Shown: positions 16,802 through 26,891, numbered from the stretch's first letter. The stretch: 64,000 bases of DNA from Yersinia massiliensis CCUG 53443 (GCF_000312485.1 NZ_HE997643.1:1354806-1418805); one strand, 5' to 3'. Numbers and translations: made by a program. Notes: a model not told the origin generated them from the sequence alone.

Positions 16802-18253
16802 ATGCTAACGTTAAATCGCCATGACTTTCCGGGCCGCCATCATCCCGATAAAATCATTCAATTTGGTGAAGGGAACTTCCTACGCGCCTTTGTTGACTGG
16901 CAAATTGATCTCTTGAATGAGCATACCGACCTCGATGCCGGTATTGTTATTGTCCGTCCAATTAACAGTGGCTTTCCGCCATCACTCGATACTCAGGATG
17001 GTTTATACACCACGGTTATTCGAGGCTTGGACGAACAAGGTGAGAAGGTCAGTGACGCGCGTATCATTCGATCGGTTAACCGCGAAATTAATCTTTATGA
17101 GGATTTCGAGCACTATCTGGCCCTCGCTCACGATGAAAACATTCGCTGGGTTTTCTCCAATACCACTGAAGCCGGCATCAGTTATTTGGCCGAGGATAAC
17201 TTCAGTGATGCGCCACCTGCCAGTTATCCGGCAAAATTGACCCGATTACTGTACGAACGTTTCCAGCATTTTTCTGGCGCGGCAGATAAAGGTTGGGTGC
17301 TGTTGCCTTGTGAGTTAATCGATTATAACGGTGAGGCACTACAGAAATTGGTACTGCGTTACGCCGAACAATGGCAGTTAGGTGATGCTTTCAGCCAATG
17401 GTTAGTACAGCACAATACTTTTTGTTCCACATTAGTGGACCGCATCGTCACCGGTTATCCCCGCGACGAAGCGAAAACATTGGAAACGCAATTAGGTTAT
17501 CACGACGCATTTTTAGCCACCGCCGAACACTTTTATCTTTTTGTCATTCAGGGACCACAGTCATTAGCACAAACATTAAAACTGGATAAATACCCGTTAA
17601 ATATTCGTATCGTCGATGATATAAAGCCTTACAAGGAACGCAAGGTCGCCATCCTTAATGGTGCACATACGGCCTTGGTGCCTATTGCTTATCTAGCGGG
17701 GTTAAACACAGTTGGCGAAGCGATGGCCGATGAGCAAATCAGTCAATTTGTCGCGCAACTGATGAGTGAAGAAATCATTCCAGTATTGGATTTGCCTCGC
17801 AATGAACTACAGACCTTTGCCCAAGCGGTACAGAGCCGTTTTCGCAATCCCTTTATCCAACACCAGTTGCTCTCGATTGCCCTCAATAGCATGACAAAAT
17901 TCCGTACGCGCATTTTGCCCCAATTACTGACCAGCCAGCAGGTGAATGGGACATTACCACCACGGCTAACATTTGCTTTCGCTGCGTTGCTGATGTTCTA
18001 TCGCGGTAAACGTGGGAATGAGGATTTCCCATTGCAGGATGATGAATACTGGCTGACTTGCTTTGCCTCGCTATGGCGAGACGTCGATGCTGGTTTATTG
18101 CCCATACAAGATCTGGTGCAACAGGTCTTAGCGGATAACCATCATTGGGGACAGGACCTTAATCAAATTCCGCAACTGGCGGATCAAATGACCGAACAAT
18201 TACAGACTATCCAACGCATTGGCATACGGGATGCCCTATCTGCCTATCGTTAA
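16802..18253 (+). CDS. uxaB: Tagaturonate reductase (altronate oxidoreductase) UxaB
   Basis: The 483-residue protein is identical in length to E. coli UxaB and collinear with it ([27 protein letters not shown] near the N-terminus holds the nucleotide-binding loop; [18 protein letters not shown] in the middle is the polyol/mannitol dehydrogenase signature with the catalytic Lys-Asn-His set). It reduces D-tagaturonate to D-altronate with NADH. In E. coli it sits elsewhere with the hexuronate regulon; here it follows lgoD, which explains the next step of L-galactonate breakdown. UxaA, needed afterwards, is not in the window. Confidence 0.9.
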   Translation: MLTLNRHDFPGRHHPDKIIQFGEGNFLRAFVDWQIDLLNEHTDLDAGIVIVRPINSGFPPSLDTQDGLYTTVIRGLDEQGEKVSDARIIRSVNREINLYEDFEHYLALAHDENIRWVFSNTTEAGISYLAEDNFSDAPPASYPAKLTRLLYERFQHFSGAADKGWVLLPCELIDYNGEALQKLVLRYAEQWQLGDAFSQWLVQHNTFCSTLVDRIVTGYPRDEAKTLETQLGYHDAFLATAEHFYLFVIQGPQSLAQTLKLDKYPLNIRIVDDIKPYKERKVAILNGAHTALVPIAYLAGLNTVGEAMADEQISQFVAQLMSEEIIPVLDLPRNELQTFAQAVQSRFRNPFIQHQLLSIALNSMTKFRTRILPQLLTSQQVNGTLPPRLTFAFAALLMFYRGKRGNEDFPLQDDEYWLTCFASLWRDVDAGLLPIQDLVQQVLADNHHWGQDLNQIPQLADQMTEQLQTIQRIGIRDALSAYR

Positions 18254-18274
18254 GGACGATACGTCGATCGAATA

Positions 18275-18315
18275 ACAGGTTACGGCCAGCCGCTTATCTG
18301 CCCGTAACCTGTTGC
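18275..18315 (+). terminator. Terminator of the lgoD-uxaB operon
   Basis: A long stem AACAGGTTACGG/CCGTAACCTGTT with a 16-base loop follows uxaB; the trailing tract is short in T. Confidence 0.75.
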
Positions 18316-18385
18316 TTAGATCTTGATTATCATCAGGGTAGCCACCGCAGCACGGAGTTCCCCCATTAGCGAGCAGTGAATAGCC

Positions 18386-18544
18386 TCAATGATGAATAAA
18401 TTCAATGCCATATATCCCACCAATGGCATTTATCGTTTCAAGTAAATGTGCACCATCGGCCTCAGCCACTGGAGCGTCACTCTCTTCTACACGCCCTAAT
18501 GGACCTAGGGGAAGCACGTTAAGCCATGCCAATATCTTAACCAT
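18386..18544 (-). CDS. Putative 52-aa protein of unknown function
   Basis: ATG at 18544 with GAGGTGAC immediately upstream opens 52 codons. The product starts MVKILAWLNVLPLGPLGRVE, continues with an acidic stretch (EESDAPVAEAD) and a C-terminal LLETINAIGGIYGIEFIHH. It has no signal peptide or clear membrane helix. The good ribosome site and non-random composition make it plausible, but I recognise no family. It lies opposite to its neighbours, between uxaB and the YciI gene. Confidence 0.45.
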   Translation of the reverse strand: MVKILAWLNVLPLGPLGRVEESDAPVAEADGAHLLETINAIGGIYGIEFIHH

Positions 18545-18760
18545 TGTCACCTCGACGATTCAATCAAATGGACAGAGCAGGTTATATAAGAGTAGACGAT
18601 AAATAGTACAAAAAACGAACGAAGCAATATTGCTTTCCATAGACAGAATTTAGCTATCGCAAAATGACTTGAGATAATGCTTAAGAATTTAGCATTTTAT
18701 TGATGCTGCCTAAGGGGCAAGGCGCTATCTTAAAGCGACATTCACTCTGAGGAGTTTCAC

Positions 18761-19045
18761 ATGTTTGTTGTTAGCTTGACTTACCATAAACCCATCGATG
18801 TGGTGGAAGCACTGGCCGAAAGCCATAAAGACTGGTTAAAAAAATACTATGCACAAGGTGTGTTTATCGCCTCGGGTCGTAAAGTGCCCCGCACCGGTGG
18901 CATCATTTTAGTAAAAAGCATTGAGCACGACCAACTGGATAAGGTATTGGCAGAAGATCCCTTTAACGCCGTTGCCGAGTACAGCGTTACTGAGTTTATC
19001 CCTTCCATGGCGATAGAATCGGTCGAAGCATTGAAAACCTTGTAG
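18761..19045 (+). CDS. YciI-family protein
   Basis: The 94-residue protein has the ferredoxin-like YciI fold pattern: a first strand MFVVSLTY, the conserved helix with His22 and Trp (SHKDWLKKYYAQGVFIASGR), and DPFNAVAEYSVTEF near the end, with the His-Asp pair typical of the family. Members are small dimeric enzymes of mostly unknown chemistry; one is a dehydrochlorinase-like enzyme. GAGG precedes the ATG. It ends convergent to the HxlR regulator gene. Confidence 0.85.
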   Translation: MFVVSLTYHKPIDVVEALAESHKDWLKKYYAQGVFIASGRKVPRTGGIILVKSIEHDQLDKVLAEDPFNAVAEYSVTEFIPSMAIESVEALKTL

Positions 19046-19084
19046 GGCGCGCATCCCAAAGACTCGCCATGCGTGATCACATGG

Positions 19085-19510
19085 CTATCGGGAACCGGCA
19101 GCGGTTGAAGGCATTTCTGACCGCTGCTGTCTCTGTTCCATAATGCGATGCAGGTTATCTTCAAGCCAAACCGTCAACCCCTCGATTTGCACTTGGATTT
19201 CTTTACCTAGTTGCGTCAATTTATATTCCACATGCGGCGGCACCACCGGATAAGCGATACGTTCGACAAAACCGTCCTCTTCAAGATTTTGCAGTGTTTG
19301 CGCCAACATTTTCTCACTGACGCCCCCAATCTTTCGCCTTAACGCACTAAAACGCAGGGTTTCATTGCTCAAAGCAATCAGCACCAATACCCCCCAACGG
19401 CTTGTGACGCGTTTGAGAACCTCTCTTGATGGGCAGTCAGCATTGAGCAACTCACCGCGGCGAACTTGTTCTGGAAATGAAAGATTGTTGTTCAAATCTT
19501 GTGGTCTCAT
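19085..19510 (-). CDS. qorR: HxlR-family regulator, QorR-like
   Basis: The 141-residue protein has one winged-helix domain (residues 24-115), with the HxlR features CPSREVLKRVTSRWGVLVL and LRFSALRRKIGGVSEKMLAQTLQNLEEDGF. Cys26 sits where quinone-sensing HxlR proteins (YodB, QorR) keep their redox cysteine. It is divergent from a QorB-type quinone reductase, the E. coli ytfH/ytfG arrangement, so it likely represses that gene until electrophiles modify the cysteine. Confidence 0.8.
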   Translation of the reverse strand: MRPQDLNNNLSFPEQVRRGELLNADCPSREVLKRVTSRWGVLVLIALSNETLRFSALRRKIGGVSEKMLAQTLQNLEEDGFVERIAYPVVPPHVEYKLTQLGKEIQVQIEGLTVWLEDNLHRIMEQRQQRSEMPSTAAGSR

Positions 19511-19517
19511 TATTTTA

Positions 19518-19554
19518 TACTAACCTTTAGGTGAGTACTTACTTATAGTTAGTA
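19518..19554. promoter_or_regulatory. Candidate QorR operator
   Basis: TACTAAC and GTTAGTA form a 7-bp inverted repeat in the qorR/qorB spacer, eight bases from the qorR start. It has the size and position expected of an HxlR-family operator. Confidence 0.5.
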
Positions 19555-19670
19555 TATCGCATATGATGATCTTAAGGGCGATTTTTTGGTGAGCGCGATG
19601 TCAGCACTGAATGACCTGCCAACACAAAAAATCTGTCATCTATTCCATAACATCAATCAGGAGTCTTATT

Positions 19671-20528
19671 ATGATCGCAGTCACCGGAGCCACTGGCCAA
19701 TTGGGTCGCCTTGTTATCAATGCATTACTCCAAAAAGTACCCGCCAGTGAAATCATTGCAGCAGTCCGTAGCCCTGAAAAAGCCCGTGATTTAGCCGCGT
19801 TAGGTGTTCAAGTACGCAAAGCGGATTATAGCCAACCGTCTACGTTGGATAGCGCGTTTCAAGGTGTGGATAAACTGCTGCTAATCTCATCCAGTGAAGT
19901 AGGTCAGCGTGTAGCACAACACACAGCGGTAATCGAAGCGGCCAAACGGGCAAAGGTTAAATTATTGGCTTATACCAGCTTACTTCATGCCGATAAATCG
20001 ACGTTAGGGTTAGGTGAAGAGCACCGCGCAACAGAAGCATTGCTTCAAGATTCTGGCCTACCCGTCGTGCTGTTACGTAACGGCTGGTATACCGAAAACT
20101 ATGCTGCCAGTATTGCGCCCGCCTTGGCTCACGGTGCATTTATTGGCGCTGTAGGGAATGGACGTATTGCTTCGGCCACACGTGAAGACTATGCGCAAGC
20201 CGCCGCCGCCGTACTGACAAAGGATAACCAGGCCGGCAAAGTTTATGAATTAGCCGGGGATGACAGCTATACGTTAGCTGAGTTCTCAGCGGAAATTGCT
20301 CGTCAATCAGGCAAACCCGTCATCTATCAAGATTTGTCAGAAGCTGACTTCCGACAAGCATTGATTGGTGCTGGATTACCCGATGTTTTCGCCAGCTTGC
20401 TGGCAGATTCGGATGCTGGCGCGGCCAAAGGTGGCTTATTCGATGACAGCCATACCTTGAGCAAACTCATTGGTCGCCCTACCACGCCTTACGCGAAAGT
20501 GATTGCGGCAACCTTGGCTGCACAATAA
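19671..20528 (+). CDS. qorB: NAD(P)H:quinone oxidoreductase QorB
   Basis: The start at 19671 has CAGGAGT upstream and gives 285 residues, close to the usual QorB length. The N-terminal MIAVTGATGQLGR is the atypical-SDR dinucleotide loop (TGATGQLG); NGWYTENY and the GRIASATREDYAQAAA block are typical of QorB/NmrA-like reductases. It reduces quinones with NADPH in the cytosol, protecting against redox-cycling compounds. It is divergent from its likely repressor qorR. A clear terminator follows. Confidence 0.88.
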   Translation: MIAVTGATGQLGRLVINALLQKVPASEIIAAVRSPEKARDLAALGVQVRKADYSQPSTLDSAFQGVDKLLLISSSEVGQRVAQHTAVIEAAKRAKVKLLAYTSLLHADKSTLGLGEEHRATEALLQDSGLPVVLLRNGWYTENYAASIAPALAHGAFIGAVGNGRIASATREDYAQAAAAVLTKDNQAGKVYELAGDDSYTLAEFSAEIARQSGKPVIYQDLSEADFRQALIGAGLPDVFASLLADSDAGAAKGGLFDDSHTLSKLIGRPTTPYAKVIAATLAAQ

Positions 20529-20549
20529 TCCTATTTCCATGTTCAACAT

Positions 20550-20580
20550 GGCCGGTATCTCGCAAGTTACCGGCCTTTTT
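20550..20580 (+). terminator. Terminator after qorB
   Basis: GGCCGGTA pairs with TACCGGCC, followed by TTTTT; it lies between the convergent qorB and metY ends. Confidence 0.9.
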
Positions 20581-20593
20581 ATCGATAATAACG

Positions 20594-21868
20594 TTATTTT
20601 GCTTTTGCTAATGCCTGAGCAAGATCATCAATAATGTCGTCAATATGCTCGATTCCGATCGACAACCGCACCATATCTCTTGGCACGCCGGCTTTAACTA
20701 ACTCTTCATCATTGAGCTGACGATGCGTTGTTGAGGCAGGATGGCATGCCAACGATTTAGCATCGCCAATATTCACCAATCGCACGATCAAATTCAGCGC
20801 ATCGATAAACTTGCTACCCGCAGCTTGGCCCCCATGGATACCGAATGACAAAATGGACGCGGGCTTCCCGCCGAAATAACGCTGCGCCAAATCATGCTCA
20901 GGATGATCGGGTAGCCCTGCATATTTCACCCAACTGACTTGTGGATGGGCACGTAAATACTCGGCAACTTTAAGCGCATTTTCAGTATGACGTGCCATAC
21001 GCAATGCCAACGTTTCAAGTCCCTGCAAAATCAAAAATGCATTAAACGGTGATAGCGCAGCACCGGTATTTCGTAAAGGGACCACTCGGCAGCGGCCAAT
21101 ATAGGCAGCCGCACCAAATTGCTCGGTATAGGTGACACCGTGATAAGACAAATCAGGTGTATTTAATTGAGCGAAACGCTCGGGATATTGAGCCCAAGGG
21201 AATTTACCGGAATCCACCACAATACCGCCAATGCTGGAGCCATGGCCGCCAATATATTTGGTCAATGAATGAACGACAATATCAGCGCCATGTTCGAAAG
21301 GTCGGCACAAAATGGGGGTCGCGACGGTATTATCGACAATCAGCGGGACGCCATGACGATGCGCGGCATCCGCTAATTTTTGTAAATCGACAATGTTGCC
21401 CGCAGGGTTTCCAATCGATTCACAGAATACCGCTTTTGTTCGGTCATCAATCAATGCCTCCAATGCATCAATATCGTCATGATCGGCAAAACGAGTTTCA
21501 ATCCCATAACGAGGCAAGGTATGGGCGAGTAGGTTGTATGTGCCACCATATAATTTTGCCACCGAGACGATATTATCGCCGACCTCTGCAATGGTTTGAA
21601 TCGCATAAGTGATCGCGGCCATACCGGAGGCCACGGCTAACGCTGCAATCCCCCCCTCCAGAGCCGCGACTCTTTGCTCCAACACGTCATTCGTCGGGTT
21701 CATAATTCGCGAGTAAATATTACCCGCAACTTTTAAATCAAATAAATCAGCACCATGCTGGGTATCATCAAAGGCGAATGAAGAAGTCTGATAGATAGGC
21801 ACTGCAACAGCTTTAGTCGTGGGATCTGGCGAATAACCGGCATGAATAGACAATGTTTCTAATTTCAT
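20594..21868 (-). CDS. metY: O-acetylhomoserine sulfhydrylase MetY (PLP enzyme)
   Basis: The 424-residue protein is a Cys/Met-metabolism PLP enzyme. Lys204 in SLTKYIGGHG binds the cofactor; YSRIMNPTNDVLEQRVAALEGG and the C-terminal HPASTTHRQL are family signatures, and the 424-residue length fits MetY rather than the shorter cystathionine enzymes. It makes homocysteine from O-acetylhomoserine and sulfide (also cysteine from O-acetylserine). E. coli lacks it and uses the succinyl route, so this is a notable extra. No MetJ boxes are obvious upstream. Single gene. Confidence 0.88.
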   Translation of the reverse strand: MKLETLSIHAGYSPDPTTKAVAVPIYQTSSFAFDDTQHGADLFDLKVAGNIYSRIMNPTNDVLEQRVAALEGGIAALAVASGMAAITYAIQTIAEVGDNIVSVAKLYGGTYNLLAHTLPRYGIETRFADHDDIDALEALIDDRTKAVFCESIGNPAGNIVDLQKLADAAHRHGVPLIVDNTVATPILCRPFEHGADIVVHSLTKYIGGHGSSIGGIVVDSGKFPWAQYPERFAQLNTPDLSYHGVTYTEQFGAAAYIGRCRVVPLRNTGAALSPFNAFLILQGLETLALRMARHTENALKVAEYLRAHPQVSWVKYAGLPDHPEHDLAQRYFGGKPASILSFGIHGGQAAGSKFIDALNLIVRLVNIGDAKSLACHPASTTHRQLNDEELVKAGVPRDMVRLSIGIEHIDDIIDDLAQALAKAK

Positions 21869-22230
21869 TCTTAATCCTTTTTATTGATGACGATGCCAAT
21901 GAACGCGAGTTGGGCCCTAAATAGTGCTGCGCGAAGCAGACTGAACTCAGGCAGCAGGCCGTATAGCGAGAAATCGCCGTAAAAACCAACAATAGAGGAA
22001 TTAATAAGTAATACCTATAATTCAATATAAATATTTAGCTATTAATTATAATTAAATGGCATCGTCCCATACTGACCCCACAGACAATCGCCTTGGCGTC
22101 CCATTTCACACCATCGTAAACAAGATACTAGCCCAAAAACCAACAGAGTACTTTTCAGTCACCCTTTTACAGCCTAAACTGTATGCATATACAGCAAATC
22201 ATAATTTATTTATATACAGGAAGGGACATC
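21869..22230. other. metY / DUF2461 divergent spacer
   Basis: No gene seen. It contains the promoters of both neighbours; no MetJ-type AGACGTCT repeats and no riboswitch structure could be recognised. Confidence 0.55.
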
Positions 22231-22932
22231 ATGGCTGGATTCACCGGTTTTACTCAGCAGGGGCTGACGTTCTTACAGCAAATAGCGCAAAACAACACCA
22301 AGGAGTGGTTCGAGGAACATCGTGATATTTATGAGCAACATCTGTTGCTACCGATGCGAAAACTGGTGACTGATTTGGGTACCGATATGATGGCGATTGA
22401 TGAGCTTTTTGAGATTCGGCCAGCGATTGGCAAAACCATTTCCCGTATGAATCGGGATACTCGCTTCTCTCATGACAAATCACTCTATCGCAGCAACATT
22501 TGGCTGACATTTAAACGATCGCGTAAGAACTGGACGGATGCACCCACTTATTTTTTTGAATTTGGCCCCGATTGGTGGCGCTATGGACTGGGCTATTACA
22601 GCGCCTCACGCGCGACGATGGACCTGTTTAGGCAACAGTTGATACGTGCTCCTGCAGATTTTCTTAAGATTGCTGAATGTATCCATCCGAACTTTTTAAT
22701 CGAAGGTGAAAGCTATAAGCGCCCGCTTATCAAGGATCAACCTCAAGAACTGGCGACGTGGTACAACAAAAAGTCATGGGCACTCATCAGCCATCATCAC
22801 GATATGGAGCCGCTATTTTCAAATCAACTGGTTGATATCTTAAGCAAAGATTTTAGACGTTTGTCGCCAATCTATGATTTTTTGATGAAAATTGAAGGAT
22901 TGAAAAAAAACCATAATAGCGTTGTGTCGTAG
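22231..22932 (+). CDS. DUF2461 (TIGR02453) family protein
   Basis: The start at 22231 has AGGAAGGGA upstream, giving 233 residues. The N-terminus FTGFTQQGLTFLQQIAQNNTKEWFEEHRDIYE, the RDTRFSHDKSLYRSNIW block (K and R clusters) and a central GPDWWRYGLGYY are hallmarks of the DUF2461 family. Members are widespread, soluble and uncharacterised. No neighbours suggest a role; it precedes a long AT-rich gap and the Aer-like gene. Confidence 0.85.
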   Translation: MAGFTGFTQQGLTFLQQIAQNNTKEWFEEHRDIYEQHLLLPMRKLVTDLGTDMMAIDELFEIRPAIGKTISRMNRDTRFSHDKSLYRSNIWLTFKRSRKNWTDAPTYFFEFGPDWWRYGLGYYSASRATMDLFRQQLIRAPADFLKIAECIHPNFLIEGESYKRPLIKDQPQELATWYNKKSWALISHHHDMEPLFSNQLVDILSKDFRRLSPIYDFLMKIEGLKKNHNSVVS

Positions 22933-23454
22933 CACAAGGGGCTTATGGGTGGATACAGAAAGGAATAACTGTTACAAACTCATATAAAAATAACATTTAT
23001 ATTTTTTATTATTTTAATCCCCACAAAAATGGGGATTACTTTTCCTATGCTGATTAGACTGACGCCAATACCGCTGTAATAAATAGTTAATACAATATTC
23101 ATCATTAACAAAAGTGATAAATAAAAAAACCACTTACCTCATGTTATGCAACTTCTTGGCAAAAGCTATTCATCTATTTCTCATTAGAGATGAGAATTTC
23201 ACCATGTTATAAAACTCATTCATCAATCTCATCATTCCACAATGTATCACACTAAGATGAAAAAAACTAACCACATGTTATTTAAGCAATTTATTGATTA
23301 ACTTTATTTCACCCAACTATAATTAATAACTAAAAACAATAATTATATTCATATGGACATTAATAAACAGAATAATCAAAATGCCCCAAAAAAGTGCAGC
23401 AGCACTAATATTAATCACATTTATAGCGCACCAATAATTTATTTAATCTAAGTA
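22933..23454. other. AT-rich gap before the aer-like gene
   Basis: About 520 very AT-rich bases with no coding frame of note. The sigma-28 promoter begins at its right edge. Confidence 0.55.
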
Positions 23455-23481
23455 TAAAGTTTTAACTTACGAGGCCGATTA
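23455..23481 (+). promoter_or_regulatory. Sigma-28 (FliA) flagellar-class promoter
   Basis: TAAAGTTT (23455-23462), eleven bases, then GCCGATTA (23474-23481) matches the enterobacterial FliA consensus TAAAGTTT-N11-GCCGATAA at 15 of 16 positions. It lies about 60 bases before the start of an Aer-like chemoreceptor, a typical class III flagellar gene. Confidence 0.9.
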
Positions 23482-23542
23482 CCCTAAGCAATTATTGTAT
23501 TCACCTGTTATTCGGGAACTCCCCCAATATTCTGAGGTTTTT

Positions 23543-25102
23543 ATGAGAGTAAACAAACCTGTCACTCGGCAGGAGTATCCCATTGATCGCGATACCACCC
23601 TGCAATCCACCACCGATACTCGCGGAAATATCGTCTATGCGAACGCCGCGTTTGTTCGTGCAAGTGGTTTTGAATATCAGGACTTGCAAGGGCAGCCGCA
23701 CAATATCGTGCGCCACCCCGATATGCCGCCCGGCGCTTTTGCTGATATGTGGCAGACTTTGAATGCGGGCCTGTCTTGGTCATCTCTGGTGAAGAACCGT
23801 CGTCGAAATGGCGACTATTATTGGGTGCGAGCCAATGCCACCCCTTTGCGCCATAACGGCCGATTAAACGGTTATATATCAGTACGTATTGCACCAACCC
23901 GTGACGAAGTTAAGCAAGCTGATGCGCTATATGCCGATTTTAACTCTGGCAAGGCAAAACAGCGCCGTATCGGTTTATATCGTGGATTGATTGTTCGCAC
24001 GGGTTGGCTCTCGTGGATGTCGCTGTTCCAAACGCTGCCGCTACGCTGGCGGTTGCGCGGAGCATTATTGGTCGCAGCCCTCCTTCCCACAATCACTGCA
24101 GGCGCGATGGGCATAACAGGGATCCCCTTGTTGACGCTAGGGGTAGTGACGGTTGCTAGCAGCATCATCACGTCATTTTGGTTGGAGCGGCAGGTTGCAC
24201 AGCCTATCGCCGCAATTTTACAACAAGCTCAAGATGTCTCTTCCGGGCAGGCTGGTGATTATGTGCAGCTTAACCGTGTCGATGAAATTGGCTATTTGAT
24301 GCGTAGCGTGAATCAATTAGGCCTTAATCTTCGCTCATTGACCGACGATGTCAGTGGTCAAGTCGATGGTATCAATACCGCTAGTAGTGAAATTGCCGCA
24401 GGAAACCGAGAGCTTAAAGTCCGAACGGAGCAAGCGACAGCGAACTTGCAACATATTGTTAGTGCGACAGAGCAACTCGTTGTAACAGTACAAAACAGTG
24501 CTAATAGCGCAAATGAAACAACCTCATTAGCGGCAATGAGCAGCCACGCAGCGGAAAAAGGCAGCGAGTTGATGCATCAAGTGATTGAAACCATGGGGAC
24601 TATCAATGACTCAAGCCATCGTATTGTCGATATCATCAGTGTGATAGAGGGTATCGCCTTCCAGACCAATATTCTGGCACTTAATGCTGCCGTTGAAGCT
24701 GCCCGCGCGGGTGAGCAAGGCCGAGGCTTTGCCGTAGTGGCGAGTGAAGTTCGCCATTTAGCGCAGCGATCGTCAACAGCGGCGAAAGAGATCAAACACT
24801 TAATTGAAACCAGTGTGGAACGGGTTCGCGATGGTAGTGCCTTGGTACAAAATGCAGGTGCTACGATGGACAATATCGTTAAACAAGCAGGCCAAGTTTC
24901 CACTCTAATCAGTGAAATTAGCACCTCGACGCATGAACAGACACAAGCACTTGGCCAAATTAGCCAATCAATTGGTCAGTTAGACCAAATGACGCATCAA
25001 AATGCGGCGATGGTTGAACAATATGCAGGCGCGGCGGAAGAGTTGGCACAGCGAACTTTACGCCTAACAGCGGCAGTCCGTATTTATCGGCCGGTGCAGT
25101 GA
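23543..25102 (+). CDS. aer: Aer-like PAS-containing energy-taxis receptor
   Basis: The start at 23543 has TGAGG upstream, giving 519 residues. The layout is Aer: an N-terminal PAS domain (residues 20-115; [17 protein letters not shown] marks the FAD-binding PAS of Aer), a hydrophobic stretch at about 175-215 that anchors the protein, a HAMP-like linker ([12 protein letters not shown] region) and a C-terminal signalling domain with the hairpin [35 protein letters not shown]. It senses redox state and signals to CheA/CheW. The sigma-28 promoter ties it to the flagellar regulon. No C-terminal NWxxF tether for CheR is seen. Confidence 0.88.
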   Translation: MRVNKPVTRQEYPIDRDTTLQSTTDTRGNIVYANAAFVRASGFEYQDLQGQPHNIVRHPDMPPGAFADMWQTLNAGLSWSSLVKNRRRNGDYYWVRANATPLRHNGRLNGYISVRIAPTRDEVKQADALYADFNSGKAKQRRIGLYRGLIVRTGWLSWMSLFQTLPLRWRLRGALLVAALLPTITAGAMGITGIPLLTLGVVTVASSIITSFWLERQVAQPIAAILQQAQDVSSGQAGDYVQLNRVDEIGYLMRSVNQLGLNLRSLTDDVSGQVDGINTASSEIAAGNRELKVRTEQATANLQHIVSATEQLVVTVQNSANSANETTSLAAMSSHAAEKGSELMHQVIETMGTINDSSHRIVDIISVIEGIAFQTNILALNAAVEAARAGEQGRGFAVVASEVRHLAQRSSTAAKEIKHLIETSVERVRDGSALVQNAGATMDNIVKQAGQVSTLISEISTSTHEQTQALGQISQSIGQLDQMTHQNAAMVEQYAGAAEELAQRTLRLTAAVRIYRPVQ

Positions 25103-25274
25103 ACGCGTATTTAGATGAAGTGAGGGTAAAATAGCATCGATGGAATAAGGGATTAAGCATAACTATCACATTATTTGTTATGGCTGCTATGGCAGAAATC
25201 TCATCTGTCATAGCAATAAATGCAAACATCGCTATAGTGATAGGTGGTTATTCAATTATTAAATAAGGAGTTTT

Positions 25275-25535
25275 ATGTCATCACTTAATCAAACATCTGT
25301 TCGCGCTCAGCAAGGTGAATCCGATGCAAACTTACCTGGTGAAGATCATCTGATCGCCCATGAAGCTTTGCTTGTCGCACTAATGGTTGAATGCGCGAAT
25401 GAGTCCGATAACGATCAATTTCTCTCCAGTGTGCGAGACACACTTAACGAAATTTTAGGCACTTCTCGTTATCTTAAGGCTAGCAAGATAGCCAATGGTT
25501 TAATCGATGAGGCGGATGATAAAGCCAACCGCTAA
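25275..25535 (+). CDS. Hypothetical 86-aa protein
   Basis: A soluble, acidic 86-residue protein (AAGGAG precedes the ATG). It reads MSSLNQTSVRAQQGES at the start, then HEALLVALMVECANESDND, SSVRDTLNEILG and ASKIANGLIDEADD; mostly helical. It has its own strong terminator. I do not recognise the family. Its position between a chemoreceptor and surface-polysaccharide genes gives no firm clue. Confidence 0.6.
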   Translation: MSSLNQTSVRAQQGESDANLPGEDHLIAHEALLVALMVECANESDNDQFLSSVRDTLNEILGTSRYLKASKIANGLIDEADDKANR

Positions 25536-25540
25536 TGTTT

Positions 25541-25565
25541 AGCCCTCAGAATTGAGGGCTTTTTA
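25541..25565 (+). terminator. Rho-independent terminator
   Basis: AGCCCTCA-GAAT-TGAGGGCT followed by TTTTT, between the 86-aa gene and the convergent O-antigen-ligase gene. Confidence 0.92.
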
Positions 25566-25572
25566 TTGTTTG

Positions 25573-26805
25573 TTACTCTTGTTTTATTGGATCACTTTGC
25601 AGTGATAACACGGAGTAGCGGCATAAGATTGCCGTCAGAATGACGAATAGATGCCCTTCCGAAGAATCGAGTAAAAATGAATTAAACAGATGGCTGATCA
25701 TATAACTGGCAAGTAACGCGATAAATATGCTTCTCGTTTCTTGCGGTAAACGCCAAGCAGCACGGAAATAACACCACATCCATCCCAAGAATAGCGCAAG
25801 TCCCACGACACCTAATTGAACAGTTTGCATCAGATATTCATTATGCGGATTGATGCTATAGCCAATTTGTGGGTTCGGGAACCAAAAGCCCCCCGCTCCA
25901 TGCCCCAATAAGGGCGCTTCCTTAATGAGTTTCACTGACTCAATGATAAATTGAGTCCGTAGCCCCATTGAGCTATCGCACGAAAGATCGGCATTACCCT
26001 GCGAGGCAGCTAAACAGACCTTAACCTCTGCCATCCCGCGTTCCACCCGCTCAACAGCTCGGTTTGGGACAAAGACAATAATGGCACCGATCATCAGGAC
26101 ACAAACCACCATCCCTAAACGCTGACGGACTGATAGTGACAATATCCCCCACACACCAAAAGCCGCGGCCAGCGCCACATAACCCGTTCTACCTTGCACC
26201 ATAAACACGACATTATAGATAGCCAGTACAACCAGAAGACCATAACAGCCGCGCTTGATTCCTTGATGCTTAAATGCAAGAGAAAGCCACATCACTGCCG
26301 CTAAGGCCATAAAGAAATTATGAGTGATTTGCAACTTAAACACATGAGGATTCAGTGGGTTAATTTCACCTAGCGGTAGATGAAGAAGCCCTACCCATAG
26401 GCTTGCCGCGAGAATAACGGCATTTGCCAGTAAGAATCCTTTTACAAAATAACCGACCAATGAACGAGAAAGTAAAAAGAACAGTGCTAACGGCAATATA
26501 TATAATAATTTAAGATACTTACTCACCATCACATTACCGTACAAATTGTGATGCCAGAGCAGAGATATCGCAAGTAGTAGGAAGGTTACCGCAGGCAACC
26601 ATATCAACGGGTTTTTCGCTAATGTTTTCACATAACGCGTATCGCGATTAAGCAACACGCAGATGAGTGCCAACACCAAAGAGAGATTCATGAGGAAATT
26701 CGACGTCGGTAACCCAATACCGAGCAAAAATGCGGTGGCACACGACAAGCCAGCCACATGACGATGCATCGTGGGTAAACCAGGTCTTGAGGCAACTGAA
26801 TTCAT
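25573..26805 (-). CDS. O-antigen ligase-family (WaaL/RfaL-like) membrane protein
   Basis: The 410-residue protein has about 11-12 hydrophobic segments and, between late helices, a large periplasmic loop containing GLRTQFIIESVKLIKEAPLLGHGAGGFWF and NPHNEYLMQ; the NPHNEYL histidine and the loop arginine are the pattern of WaaL/Wzy-C domain enzymes. These join polymer from undecaprenyl pyrophosphate to lipid A core, or in some cases to glycoproteins. No lipopolysaccharide gene cluster surrounds it apart from a glycosyltransferase upstream, so the acceptor is unclear. Confidence 0.82.
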   Translation of the reverse strand: MNSVASRPGLPTMHRHVAGLSCATAFLLGIGLPTSNFLMNLSLVLALICVLLNRDTRYVKTLAKNPLIWLPAVTFLLLAISLLWHHNLYGNVMVSKYLKLLYILPLALFFLLSRSLVGYFVKGFLLANAVILAASLWVGLLHLPLGEINPLNPHVFKLQITHNFFMALAAVMWLSLAFKHQGIKRGCYGLLVVLAIYNVVFMVQGRTGYVALAAAFGVWGILSLSVRQRLGMVVCVLMIGAIIVFVPNRAVERVERGMAEVKVCLAASQGNADLSCDSSMGLRTQFIIESVKLIKEAPLLGHGAGGFWFPNPQIGYSINPHNEYLMQTVQLGVVGLALFLGWMWCYFRAAWRLPQETRSIFIALLASYMISHLFNSFLLDSSEGHLFVILTAILCRYSVLSLQSDPIKQE

Positions 26806-26891
26806 AAATTACTCACTGAAGATTAATAGCCTGTGGGGAATAACCAATATATTCTCATCGAGAATCCTACCCATATAGTCGACAATTAAAG

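Noticed and set aside
20594-22230. SAM riboswitch or MetJ box before metY
   Set aside because: No AGACGTCT-type repeats and no conserved riboswitch core could be found in the leader.
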